Source: Pseudomonas sp. GOM7 (GTDB lineage: Bacteria; Pseudomonadota; Gammaproteobacteria; Pseudomonadales; Pseudomonadaceae). From it: a DNA stretch of 64,000 nt. Positions 48,063-56,168 of this stretch are shown here, piece by piece. The stretch spans positions 5,332,001-5,396,000 of the forward strand of contig NZ_CP113519.1 in assembly GCF_026723825.1 (NCBI RefSeq). Direction: 5' to 3'. The position numbers and the translations under genes were made by a program. The stretch's first letter is position 1, and every line of letters starts with the position of its first letter. Below the pieces are notes generated by a model that saw nothing but the letters and a program-made list of their open reading frames with translations, had not been told where the DNA came from and ran no database searches.

Positions 48063-48074
48063 AGGATTTGCCGC

Positions 48075-49724
48075 ATGAATATCGTCATCCTCGGCGCCAG
48101 CGCGCTGGCCACTGCACAACGCCTCAAGGCGCTTTATCCACAGGCGATGATCCATGGTCTGCGCGGGCGCGCTGACGGTGCCGAGCGCCATTACGAGGAC
48201 TTCGGCGAGCACCTGCGCGCGCTGTATCGCCAAGGCCAGCCGCTGCTGGCGCTGTGCGCCGCCGGCATCGTCATCCGCAGCCTGGCCGCGCTGCTGGCGG
48301 AGAAGGGCGCCGAACCGCCGGTGCTGGCCCTGGCCGAGGACGGCAGCGCCGTGGTGCCACTGCTCGGCGGCCTGGCCGGGGTCAATCGCTTGGCCCGCGA
48401 GATCGCCGTGCACCTGGGTGTAACACCAGCCATCACCACCAGCGGCGAGCTGCGCTTCGGCACCTGCCTGCTGGAGCCGCCAGCCGGCTATGCCCTGGCC
48501 GACCTGCAGCAGGGCAAGCGCTTCGTCAGCGATCTGCTCGGCGGCGAGACGGTGCGCATCGAAGGCCAGGCGCCTTGGCTGGAGGCGGCGCAACTGCCTG
48601 TGGACAAGGACGCCAGTCGGGTTATCCATATCACCACACAGGCGCGCCCGGCCCAGGCTGACGAATTGCTGATCCACCCACGCAGCGCCGCCGCACTTGT
48701 CGAACGCCCAGGCGCCGATCTGCCGGCACGGCTGCAACAGGCGCTGACCGCCGCCAAGCTGGCGCCCCAGGCGCTGGCCCTGCTGCTCGCGGACAAAGCC
48801 TGGATGGCCAATACCGAGCTGCACACCGCAGCAGCCGAGTTGAAACTGCCGCTGCGCTTTATCCACAGCACAACCGAGTTGCCGCCCGAGCACCATGCCG
48901 TCGATGGCCTGCGCCTGCTGCTAGGTGAACGACCGCTGGATATCGAGCGCCTCGGCCAGCGCCGGGGCCGCCTCAGTGTGGTCGGCCTCGGCCCAGGCGC
49001 TGCCGAGCATATGACCCCCGCCGTGCGCCGCGCCCTGGACGAGGCCGAAGACCTGCTCGGCTACGACACCTACGTGAAGATGGCCGGCCCGCTGCGCGCC
49101 GATCAGTGCCTGCACCCCAGCGACAACCGCGAGGAGCTGCAGCGCGCCGCCCATGCCTTCGAGCTGGCCGCCACGGGCCGCCGGGTGGTGATGATCTCCT
49201 CCGGCGACCCCGGCGTGTTCGCCATGGCGGCCGCCGTGATGGAGGCGCTGGAAAACCCACAGAACGAAGCCTGGCACGGCGTCGAACTGGAAGTGCTACC
49301 GGGCGTCTCCGCCGCCCTGGCCACCGCTGCCAAGGCCGGCGCGCCGTTGGGCCACGACTTCTGCCTGATCTCGCTTTCCGACAACCTCAAGCCCTGGGCA
49401 GTGATCGAAAAACGCCTGCAGCACGCCGCCGCCGCCGACCTGGCCATGGCTTTCTACAACCCGATCTCCAAGGCTCGTCCCTGGCAGCTCGGCCGCGCGC
49501 TGGAGCTGCTGCGCCAGCACCGCGCACCGCAAACCCTGGTGGTGCTCGGCCGCGATATCGGTCGCCCCGCCGAAGCCCTGCGCAGCCTGACCCTAGGCGA
49601 GCTGACCCCGGAGATGGTCGATATGCGCACCCTGGTGATCATCGGCTCCAGCCAGACCCGCCGCTTCCCCCGCGCCGATGGCGGCGAATGGGTCTACACC
49701 CCGCGCTGGTATCCGCAGCTTTAG
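48075..49724 (+). CDS. cobJ: CbiG-CobJ fusion, precorrin-3B C17-methyltransferase
   Basis: A 549-residue fusion. The first 290 residues are CbiG/CobE-like, with the central D-G-S-A-V-V-P-L-L-G-G segment. The C-terminal 250 residues are a tetrapyrrole methylase starting V-V-G-L-G-P-G-A and with the S-S-G-D-P-G-V-F-A-M motif. CobJ methylates C17 and contracts the ring to precorrin-4. CbiG opens the lactone in the anaerobic pathway and CobE is its aerobic relative. The ATG at 48075 lies directly after the repeat block and has no strong ribosome-binding site. Confidence 0.92.
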   Translation: MNIVILGASALATAQRLKALYPQAMIHGLRGRADGAERHYEDFGEHLRALYRQGQPLLALCAAGIVIRSLAALLAEKGAEPPVLALAEDGSAVVPLLGGLAGVNRLAREIAVHLGVTPAITTSGELRFGTCLLEPPAGYALADLQQGKRFVSDLLGGETVRIEGQAPWLEAAQLPVDKDASRVIHITTQARPAQADELLIHPRSAAALVERPGADLPARLQQALTAAKLAPQALALLLADKAWMANTELHTAAAELKLPLRFIHSTTELPPEHHAVDGLRLLLGERPLDIERLGQRRGRLSVVGLGPGAAEHMTPAVRRALDEAEDLLGYDTYVKMAGPLRADQCLHPSDNREELQRAAHAFELAATGRRVVMISSGDPGVFAMAAAVMEALENPQNEAWHGVELEVLPGVSAALATAAKAGAPLGHDFCLISLSDNLKPWAVIEKRLQHAAAADLAMAFYNPISKARPWQLGRALELLRQHRAPQTLVVLGRDIGRPAEALRSLTLGELTPEMVDMRTLVIIGSSQTRRFPRADGGEWVYTPRWYPQL

Positions 49725-49751
49725 CTTCAACAGCTCACAGGAACCCCCACC

Positions 49752-50363
49752 ATGGCCCTCGAACTCTGGCTCGTCTACTTCGTCGCCACCCTTGGCCTGG
49801 CGCTGACGCCCGGCCCCAACAGCCTGCTGGCGCTGACCCACGGCGGGTTGTACGGTGCGCGCATGACACTGGCCACCATCCTCGGCGGCGTGGTCGGTTT
49901 CAGCACACTGATCGCCCTGGCCATGTTCGGCCTTGGCGCCCTGCTCAAGGCCGCGCCCAGTGCGCTTATGGCACTCAAGTGGATCGGCGGTGCCTACCTG
50001 ATCTGGCTGGGCATACAACTGTGGCGCGCCCCGCCGATGAACCTGACGCTGGCCGACAGCGGCGTACGCCCCAGCGCTACCCGTCTGTTTCGCCAGGGCC
50101 TGCTGTCGGCATTGTCTAATCCCAAGGTGATCCTGTTCTACGGCGCCTTCCTGCCGCAGTTCGTCGACCCGCAGCGCGGCCTGGCCATGCAGTTCGTGGT
50201 AATGGCGGCCACCTTCGCCGTGGTCGAGTTTCTCGTCGAGCTGCTGCTGGCACTGCTGGCCTTCCGCGTGCGGCCCTGGCTGCTGCGCGGTGGCCGCGCC
50301 TTCAACCGCAGTTGCGGCGTGCTCTTCGTGCTGATCGGCGTGGCGCTGCCGCTGGCGCGTTGA
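49752..50363 (+). CDS. LysE/RhtB family exporter
   Basis: A 203-residue inner-membrane exporter with six hydrophobic helices and the family motif T-P-G-P-N-S-L-L-A near the N-terminus. Members export amino acids such as homoserine, threonine, leucine or lysine. It lies 27 bases after cobJ, so it may be read through from the cob operon, but the family has no known link to B12. An ACAGGAA ribosome-binding site precedes the ATG. Confidence 0.9.
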   Translation: MALELWLVYFVATLGLALTPGPNSLLALTHGGLYGARMTLATILGGVVGFSTLIALAMFGLGALLKAAPSALMALKWIGGAYLIWLGIQLWRAPPMNLTLADSGVRPSATRLFRQGLLSALSNPKVILFYGAFLPQFVDPQRGLAMQFVVMAATFAVVEFLVELLLALLAFRVRPWLLRGGRAFNRSCGVLFVLIGVALPLAR

Positions 50364-50380
50364 GCAAGCGCTCGCCCCAC

Positions 50381-50773
50381 CTACTGAGGCAGGTGGCAGA
50401 CCACGCAGAGCTTGTTGCCATCGAGGTCGCGGAAATAGGCGCCGTAATAATCAGGGTGATAGTGCACACGCAGCCCCGGAGCGCCCTCGCAACGCCCACC
50501 CTGGGCGAGCGCCAGCCGGTGGGCCTGATCGACCTGTGCCCGGGTCTGCGCCAGCAGCGCCACCATCTGACCATTACCGGGATGGTGCTCGGTGCCGTCG
50601 TAAGGCGTACTGATCAGCAACAGAGGTCGGGGCTCCGGGCTCGACTGCCAGGCCGCCCAGGGCTTGTCCGCGTCGAGAAAACGCAACTCGACACCCAGCA
50701 GATCCAACAACGGCTGGTAGAACCTCAGGGCGCGAGGAAAGTCGCTCACACCGATGCAGATATGGGAAAACAT
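50381..50773 (-). CDS. VOC (glyoxalase/bleomycin resistance-like) family protein
   Basis: A 130-residue single VOC domain: S-H-I-C-I-G-V-S-D-F at the start, a central His-rich T-E-H-H-P-G segment, and R-D-L-D-G-N-K at the end. Such proteins act as lyases, dioxygenases or antibiotic-binding proteins; the metal ligands are not all typical here, so the activity is open. It converges on the LysE gene. Confidence 0.88.
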   Translation of the reverse strand: MFSHICIGVSDFPRALRFYQPLLDLLGVELRFLDADKPWAAWQSSPEPRPLLLISTPYDGTEHHPGNGQMVALLAQTRAQVDQAHRLALAQGGRCEGAPGLRVHYHPDYYGAYFRDLDGNKLCVVCHLPQ

Positions 50774-51024
50774 GTGGCCCCCTTGCTCCGTTAAACGAAA
50801 ACGGCAACTGCATCCTGGTCTAGTTCAGACCGGTATCGCAAGCGCCTGGAAAAGAACGAACCTGGCGAGGACGTATCAGCCGCGCCTGCTTCTGCGACCT
50901 GGCGCGTTTCCCCCGGGTTTGAGGTCGCTCACGGCAACGTATCCGTCGTCTGCATGGCGTTCAGCCCTGCTACCGCTCCGTAACCTGGCAGGATGCCATC
51001 CAACTCAGGGATCAGGAGCCTCGC

Positions 51025-52332
51025 ATGAATGCCATCCACAGCAGTCAGCAGGTGAGCCCGGCCACCTTGCACAAGGTGATCGCCGCCTCCGCCATCGGCA
51101 ACTTCGTCGAATGGTTCGACTTCGCCGTCTACGGCTTTCTCGCCGTGACCATCGCCTCGCTGTTCTTCCCGCCAGGCAACCCGACCCTGGCACTGCTGCA
51201 GACCTTCGCGGTGTTCGCCGTGTCCTTCGCCCTGCGGCCGCTGGGCGGCATCTTCTTCGGCATTCTCGGCGACCGCATCGGGCGCAAGCGCGTGCTGTCG
51301 ATCACCGTGCTGATGATGGCCGGCTCCACCACGTTGATCGGCCTGCTGCCCACCTACGCCAGCATCGGCCTGATCGCCCCGCTGCTGCTGGCAATGGCGC
51401 GCTGCCTGCAGGGCTTCTCCGCCGGTGGCGAGTATGCCGGCGCCTGCGCCTTCGTCATGGAACACGCGCCCACCGAGCGCAAGGCCCGTTATGGCAGCTT
51501 CGTACCGGTTTCGACCTTCCTCGCCTTCGCCTCGGCGGCCGGCCTGGTGTTCGGCCTCGATCAATTCATCAGCAGCGAGCAGATGCAGGCCTGGGGCTGG
51601 CGCCTGCCCTTTCTGATCGCCGCCCCGCTGGGCCTGGTGGGCCTGTACATGCGCCTGCGCCTGGACGAGTCGCCGGCCTTCAAGGCGATGGCCGCCGAGC
51701 CTGCACCGGAGCACTCGCCGCTGGTGGAGACCTTGCGCCAACATGGCGCGACCATCGCCTGCCTGGGCGCATTCATCTCCGCCACGGCGTTGTCGTTCTA
51801 CATGTTCACTACCTACCTGACCACCTACATGCAGGTGGTTGGCGGTGCCACGCGGCCGACCGCCTTGCTGGCAAGCCTGCTGGCGCTGGTGTTCGCCGGG
51901 CTGCTGTGCCCCGTCATCGGGCGCTATTCGGATCACGTCGGCCGTCGCCGTACCATTCTCACCGCCGGGGTGGCGCTGATCGTCGCGGTGTACCCGGCCT
52001 TCACCCTGGCCACTTCCGGCGCCCTGCTGCCTTCGGCGCTGGGCGCCATGCTGCTGGCGGTCGGCGCGGTGATCTGCGGCGTGGTCACCGCGGTGCTGCT
52101 CTCCGAGCAGTTCCCCACCCGGGTGCGCTACACCGCCTCGGCCTTCACCTACAACCTGGCCTACACGATCTTCGGCGGCACCGCACCGCTGGTGGCCACC
52201 TGGCTGATCGAGCAGACCGGCGACCGCATGGCGCCGGCCTATTACCTGATCGTCATCGCGCTGATCGCCCTGGCTGGCGGCCTGGCCCTGCCGGAGTCGT
52301 CGAAACGGCCACTGAACTACCGGGCAAGCTGA
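51025..52332 (+). CDS. MFS transporter, metabolite:H+ symporter (ProP/ShiA-like)
   Basis: A 435-residue 12-helix transporter of the MHS group. Signatures: G-N-F-V-E-W-F-D-F-A-V-Y-G at residues 29-41, the loop 2-3 motif G-D-R-I-G-R-K-R, and the G-E-Y-A-G-A segment. MHS members take up proline/betaine, shikimate, citrate, 2-oxoglutarate or aromatic acids; the substrate is not evident. CAGGAG precedes the ATG. It converges on the MerR gene three bases away. Confidence 0.9.
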   Translation: MNAIHSSQQVSPATLHKVIAASAIGNFVEWFDFAVYGFLAVTIASLFFPPGNPTLALLQTFAVFAVSFALRPLGGIFFGILGDRIGRKRVLSITVLMMAGSTTLIGLLPTYASIGLIAPLLLAMARCLQGFSAGGEYAGACAFVMEHAPTERKARYGSFVPVSTFLAFASAAGLVFGLDQFISSEQMQAWGWRLPFLIAAPLGLVGLYMRLRLDESPAFKAMAAEPAPEHSPLVETLRQHGATIACLGAFISATALSFYMFTTYLTTYMQVVGGATRPTALLASLLALVFAGLLCPVIGRYSDHVGRRRTILTAGVALIVAVYPAFTLATSGALLPSALGAMLLAVGAVICGVVTAVLLSEQFPTRVRYTASAFTYNLAYTIFGGTAPLVATWLIEQTGDRMAPAYYLIVIALIALAGGLALPESSKRPLNYRAS

Positions 52333-52335
52333 ACA

Positions 52336-52776
52336 TCAGACAGGGCCTGGCCCGATTTCACGCTTGCGGCTCCCGCGCCTTACCCCCCGTTTGCCGGCCA
52401 CCTCCACCAAGCGCCGGAAGGTGGGGCATTCCAGGTGCGAGGGCGCCGGGCAATCGGCGACATGCCGCAGCGTGTCGCGCAGCGCGCTCAGTTCGCGGAT
52501 CTGCCGATCGATGGCATCGGCCCTCGCGTGAATCCGCTCGCGTGGCAGCTCCGGCACGCCGTTGGCGCCGAACATGGCGGCGATCTCATCCAGCGAGAAG
52601 CCTGCCGACTTGCCCATGACGATCAGCTTCAGTTGCAGCAGCACCTCGGCCGGATACTGACGGCGCAAGCCCACGCGTCCAACCGACTTGATCAGCCCGG
52701 TGTCTTCGTAATAACGCAGCGCCGAGGGTTTGAATCCGCTACGTGACGCCACCTCTCCGATATCCAGAAATTTCAT
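52336..52776 (-). CDS. MerR family transcriptional regulator
   Basis: A 146-residue MerR-type regulator: winged helix (I-G-E-V-A-x-R-S-G ... L-R-Y-Y-E-D-x-G-L) at residues 4-70, a coiled-coil helix, then a C-terminal tail with two cysteines (D-C-P-A-P-S-H-L-E-C-P). Cysteines here are also present in SoxR- and metal-type members, so redox or metal sensing is possible. It is divergent from an MFS gene across a clear inverted-repeat operator at 52782-52801. The frame extends to 52833, but that overlaps the operator. Confidence 0.9.
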   Translation of the reverse strand: MKFLDIGEVASRSGFKPSALRYYEDTGLIKSVGRVGLRRQYPAEVLLQLKLIVMGKSAGFSLDEIAAMFGANGVPELPRERIHARADAIDRQIRELSALRDTLRHVADCPAPSHLECPTFRRLVEVAGKRGVRRGSRKREIGPGPV

Positions 52777-52781
52777 GCTTG

Positions 52782-52801
52782 ACCTCAAGCTGGCTTGAAG
52801 T
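52782..52801. promoter_or_regulatory. MerR-type operator within the divergent promoter
   Basis: ACCTCAAG and CTTGAAGT form an almost perfect dyad around CTGG. The dyad lies between a TTGACC -35-like sequence and the downstream region toward the MFS gene, as expected for MerR regulators that twist an over-long spacer. Confidence 0.75.
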
Positions 52802-52845
52802 TGCAAGCTTCTCACGAACGCTGATTTCGGCAAGAGGGCACGGCA

Positions 52846-54084
52846 ATGAATACGATGAAATCATGGTTATCGAGGCAACCGCAGACCGTCATCACGGCAA
52901 CCCTGGCCCTGTCGATGCTGCTGGCATCGATCGGCACCAGCATCGCCAACATCGCGCTACCGCAAGTAGCCGAAGCCTTCCCCGCCCCCTTCGCGCAGAT
53001 CCAGGCCGTGGTGGTGGCCTATCTCGCGACGCTGACGCTAACGGTGGTCGGCGCCGGCCGGCTGGCTGACCGCCACGGCGCGAAGCCCATGCTGGTGCTG
53101 GGGCTCGCCCTCTTCGCCGGCTCCTCGCTGTTCTGTGCCCTGGCCCCGCACCTGTGGCTGCTGGTGGCCGCACGGGCGCTGCAAGGCGTTGGCGCGGCCT
53201 TTCTGATGACGCTGGCCATGACCCTGATGCGGCAGAACGCGAGCGAGGAAAGTGTCGGCCGGGCCATGGGCCTGCTCGGCACCGTATCAGCTTTGGGAAC
53301 GGCACTCGGGCCGGCGCTGGGCGGGCTGTTGATCCCTCTGGGAGGATGGCGCGCCCTGTTCTGGGTGCAGGTGCCGCTGGCGCTGCTGGCCCTGATCCTG
53401 GCCGTGTCGCGGCTGCCAAACGACCCACGCAGGCACGAGGCCGCGCCGGCCAGCCTCTGGTCGATGCTGAACCGAGAGCTGCTGCCCAATCTGCTGAGCA
53501 ACCTGCTGGTGGCCACGGTGATGATGACGACGCTGGTGGTCGGCCCCTTCTACCTTGGCTTCGGGCTCGGCCTGACGCCGACACAGGTGGGCTTCGTCAT
53601 GGCGGTCGGGCCGCTGATCTCGATTTTCAGTGGCGTGCCCAGCGGCCATCTGGTCGATGCCTGGGGCAGCCGCCGCGTGCTCGCCATCGGTATCGGCCTG
53701 TTGAGCACAGGGTCGTTGCTGCTGGCGCTGCTGCCCAACGCCATAGGCGTCGCCGGCTACGTTCTGGCGATCATCGTCCTGACACCGGGCTACCAGCTCT
53801 TCCAGGCGGCCAACAATACCGCCACGCTCGCACAGGTTCCGCCAGCGCAACGCGGCACGGTCTCCGGCCTGCTCGGCCTGTCACGCAATCTCGGCCTGAT
53901 CGCCGGCGCAGCAGTGATGGGAGCGGTGTTCGCAGCCGCAGCGGGAACGGATGCATTCGCGCTCGCACCGGCCTCGGCCATGGCGCAGGGGATGCAGCAG
54001 ACCTTTGCGCTGGCCACCGTGATGATGCTCGGCGCGGCTGGAATCGCGTTCTGCCAGCGCACGGCCATTGCACGCACTCAGTAG
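52846..54084 (+). CDS. MFS drug/metabolite efflux transporter
   Basis: A 412-residue 12-helix MFS protein. It shows the loop 2-3 G-R-L-A-D-R-H-G segment and the antiporter motif C (G-x-x-x-A-L-G-T-A-L-G-P-A-L-G-G), which marks exporters. It is divergent from a MerR regulator with a shared operator, so it is most likely induced by an effector that it also exports. The substrate is not identifiable. Confidence 0.88.
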   Translation: MNTMKSWLSRQPQTVITATLALSMLLASIGTSIANIALPQVAEAFPAPFAQIQAVVVAYLATLTLTVVGAGRLADRHGAKPMLVLGLALFAGSSLFCALAPHLWLLVAARALQGVGAAFLMTLAMTLMRQNASEESVGRAMGLLGTVSALGTALGPALGGLLIPLGGWRALFWVQVPLALLALILAVSRLPNDPRRHEAAPASLWSMLNRELLPNLLSNLLVATVMMTTLVVGPFYLGFGLGLTPTQVGFVMAVGPLISIFSGVPSGHLVDAWGSRRVLAIGIGLLSTGSLLLALLPNAIGVAGYVLAIIVLTPGYQLFQAANNTATLAQVPPAQRGTVSGLLGLSRNLGLIAGAAVMGAVFAAAAGTDAFALAPASAMAQGMQQTFALATVMMLGAAGIAFCQRTAIARTQ

Positions 54085-54309
54085 GTCTGAACTGGGCCTC
54101 TGGTCGTTCGGTTTACATCCTTGCGCCCGATGAAGGCAGCAGCCGCATCTGACTGCCGAACCGGGCGAACCATTGGACATTCTTGCGCCAGCAAGATCGA
54201 GCATATCGTCCGGCCGCGTGCAGCAAGCGCGGCCACAGACTATTGTTCTTGTAGCCCCCTAAGTCATCTGTGATGATAACATATAGCCACTACGTCAGCA
54301 GACCTCGCC

Positions 54310-56085
54310 GTGCGCATCCCGCTTCCCACTCCGAGCAACGAGCCGGAACGTCAGGCCCTGATCGATGATTTACGCTGCTTTGAAGGCATCGAAGATCCGG
54401 TCTTCGAGCACATCACCTCATTGGGGGCGCATTATTTCAATCTGCCCATCGCCCTGATTTCCATCATCGACGAGAACCGCCAGTGGTTCTGGTCGAGAAA
54501 GGGGCTCGAAGTTTGCCAAACGCCACGTGATGACGCCTTTTGCGCCTTCGCCATCCTCGAAGGAGAACTCTTCGAGATCTGCGATGCCACCCTCGATTCC
54601 TGCTTCCAGGACAATCCGCTGGTCACCGGAGAGCCCGGTATCCGTTATTACGCCGGCTGCCCCCTGATTACCCAGAACGGCCTGGCCCTAGGTAGCTTCT
54701 GCGTGATCGACACCCAACCCAGGCCGCCGATGTCGATGGCTGCACGGGACATGCTCCGGCAACTGGCGGCCATGGTGATGGCGCGCATCGAGGAGCTGCA
54801 CCGCAGCAACTATATCGACACTCCTAGCGGCCTGTTCAATCGTGAACGCTTCGAGCAGGACGTGCGCAATCACCAGCAACGTCAGAGCAGCACCCTGGTG
54901 GTCGCCGCCGATGTCATCGCACCGAGCCTGCTCAACCGTATCGTCAAGGCCCTGGGTTATCCCTTCTCCAACCAGTTGATGGAGGGTATCAAGGAGCGCC
55001 TGGACGCACTGCACGGCTCGCCCCTGTACAAACTCAGCCAGACCCGCTTCGGCTTGATCCTCCCAGGTGCCACCGATATCGAACGACTGGCGGCATCCGT
55101 GGCACGCCAGTTCGAGCGCCCCATCGACTGCCGAGGCATCCCCATACAGATATCGCCAGGCCTGGGCGTGCGCCATCTGCGGGCAGACGACCGCAACGAA
55201 GACTGGCTGCGTCTGCTGATCAGCAGCGCCGACCATGCCCGCGAGAACGGCAAACGCTGGAGCCTCTACGAGCCACTGCAAGATGCGGCGCAGCAACGCG
55301 CCCTGCTGCTGCTCACTTCCCTCAGCATGGCGACGGGCCATGGCCAATTGCACCTGGAGTACCAGCCCAAGGCCGAGCTTGCCGGTGGCCAGGTGACCGG
55401 GGTCGAAGCACTGCTGCGCTGGGTACACCCGACGCTGGGGCCAATCAGCCCGGCAGAATTCATTCCCTTGGCGGAAAAGACCGCCCTGATGGGCCCCTTG
55501 AGCCTCTGGGTGGCTCGCCACACCATCGAGCAGACCGCCATCTGGTGGCAGCAGGGTCTGACCTGGCGCGTGTCCTTCAACGTCTGCGCCGCTGATCTGG
55601 AAGACGTCGAGTTCGTCGATCAGCTCATCGCCCTGCTCCAGACCAGCGACCTGCCCGCCGAAGCCATCGAACTGGAGTTCACCGAAAGCGCCCTGATGAC
55701 CCGCCCCGAGGATGCTCGACGCAACCTGCTGCGTCTACGCGAACTGGGCATCGGCCTGGCCATCGACGACTTCGGTACCGGCTACAGCAACTGGACCTAC
55801 CTGCGCGAGCTGCCGGCCACCTGCCTGAAACTCGACCGCTCGCTGACCTTCGACCTGCTGTGCGACGAACGCGCGCAATGGGTGGTGCAATCGATCACCC
55901 AACTGGCGAAGAAGCTCGGTTACCGCGTCGTCGCCGAAGGGGTGGAAACGGCGCAGATGCAGGACTTACTGCAACACCTGGGTTGCGACGAAATACAGGG
56001 CTTCCACCTGGCCCGCCCCATGCGCCCCGAGGCGCTGGCTGACTGGCTCAGGTTGCGCCAACGGCTGCCCGTCCACGCGACCTGA
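54310..56085 (+). CDS. GAF / degenerate GGDEF / EAL domain protein
   Basis: A 591-residue cytoplasmic protein. The GAF domain spans about 20-165, a GGDEF-like region about 175-330 and the EAL domain about 340-585. The GGDEF active-site loop is not conserved (T-R-F-G-L-I-L follows instead). The EAL domain has E-A-L-L-R-W, N-V-C-A, D-D-F-G-T-G-Y-S and the E-G-V-E loop, so c-di-GMP hydrolysis is plausible. The start is a GTG at 54310 without a clear ribosome-binding site. An A/T-rich GATGATAACATATAG stretch at about 54272-54286 could be its promoter. Confidence 0.88.
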   Translation: MRIPLPTPSNEPERQALIDDLRCFEGIEDPVFEHITSLGAHYFNLPIALISIIDENRQWFWSRKGLEVCQTPRDDAFCAFAILEGELFEICDATLDSCFQDNPLVTGEPGIRYYAGCPLITQNGLALGSFCVIDTQPRPPMSMAARDMLRQLAAMVMARIEELHRSNYIDTPSGLFNRERFEQDVRNHQQRQSSTLVVAADVIAPSLLNRIVKALGYPFSNQLMEGIKERLDALHGSPLYKLSQTRFGLILPGATDIERLAASVARQFERPIDCRGIPIQISPGLGVRHLRADDRNEDWLRLLISSADHARENGKRWSLYEPLQDAAQQRALLLLTSLSMATGHGQLHLEYQPKAELAGGQVTGVEALLRWVHPTLGPISPAEFIPLAEKTALMGPLSLWVARHTIEQTAIWWQQGLTWRVSFNVCAADLEDVEFVDQLIALLQTSDLPAEAIELEFTESALMTRPEDARRNLLRLRELGIGLAIDDFGTGYSNWTYLRELPATCLKLDRSLTFDLLCDERAQWVVQSITQLAKKLGYRVVAEGVETAQMQDLLQHLGCDEIQGFHLARPMRPEALADWLRLRQRLPVHAT

Positions 56086-56168
56086 GGGTGCATGCATGGT
56101 GGGGTGCGGGTGACGAATTGCCCGGCGCCGTCATCAGACAGGTTCGCCCCAGCCCAACGGATCCCCGC

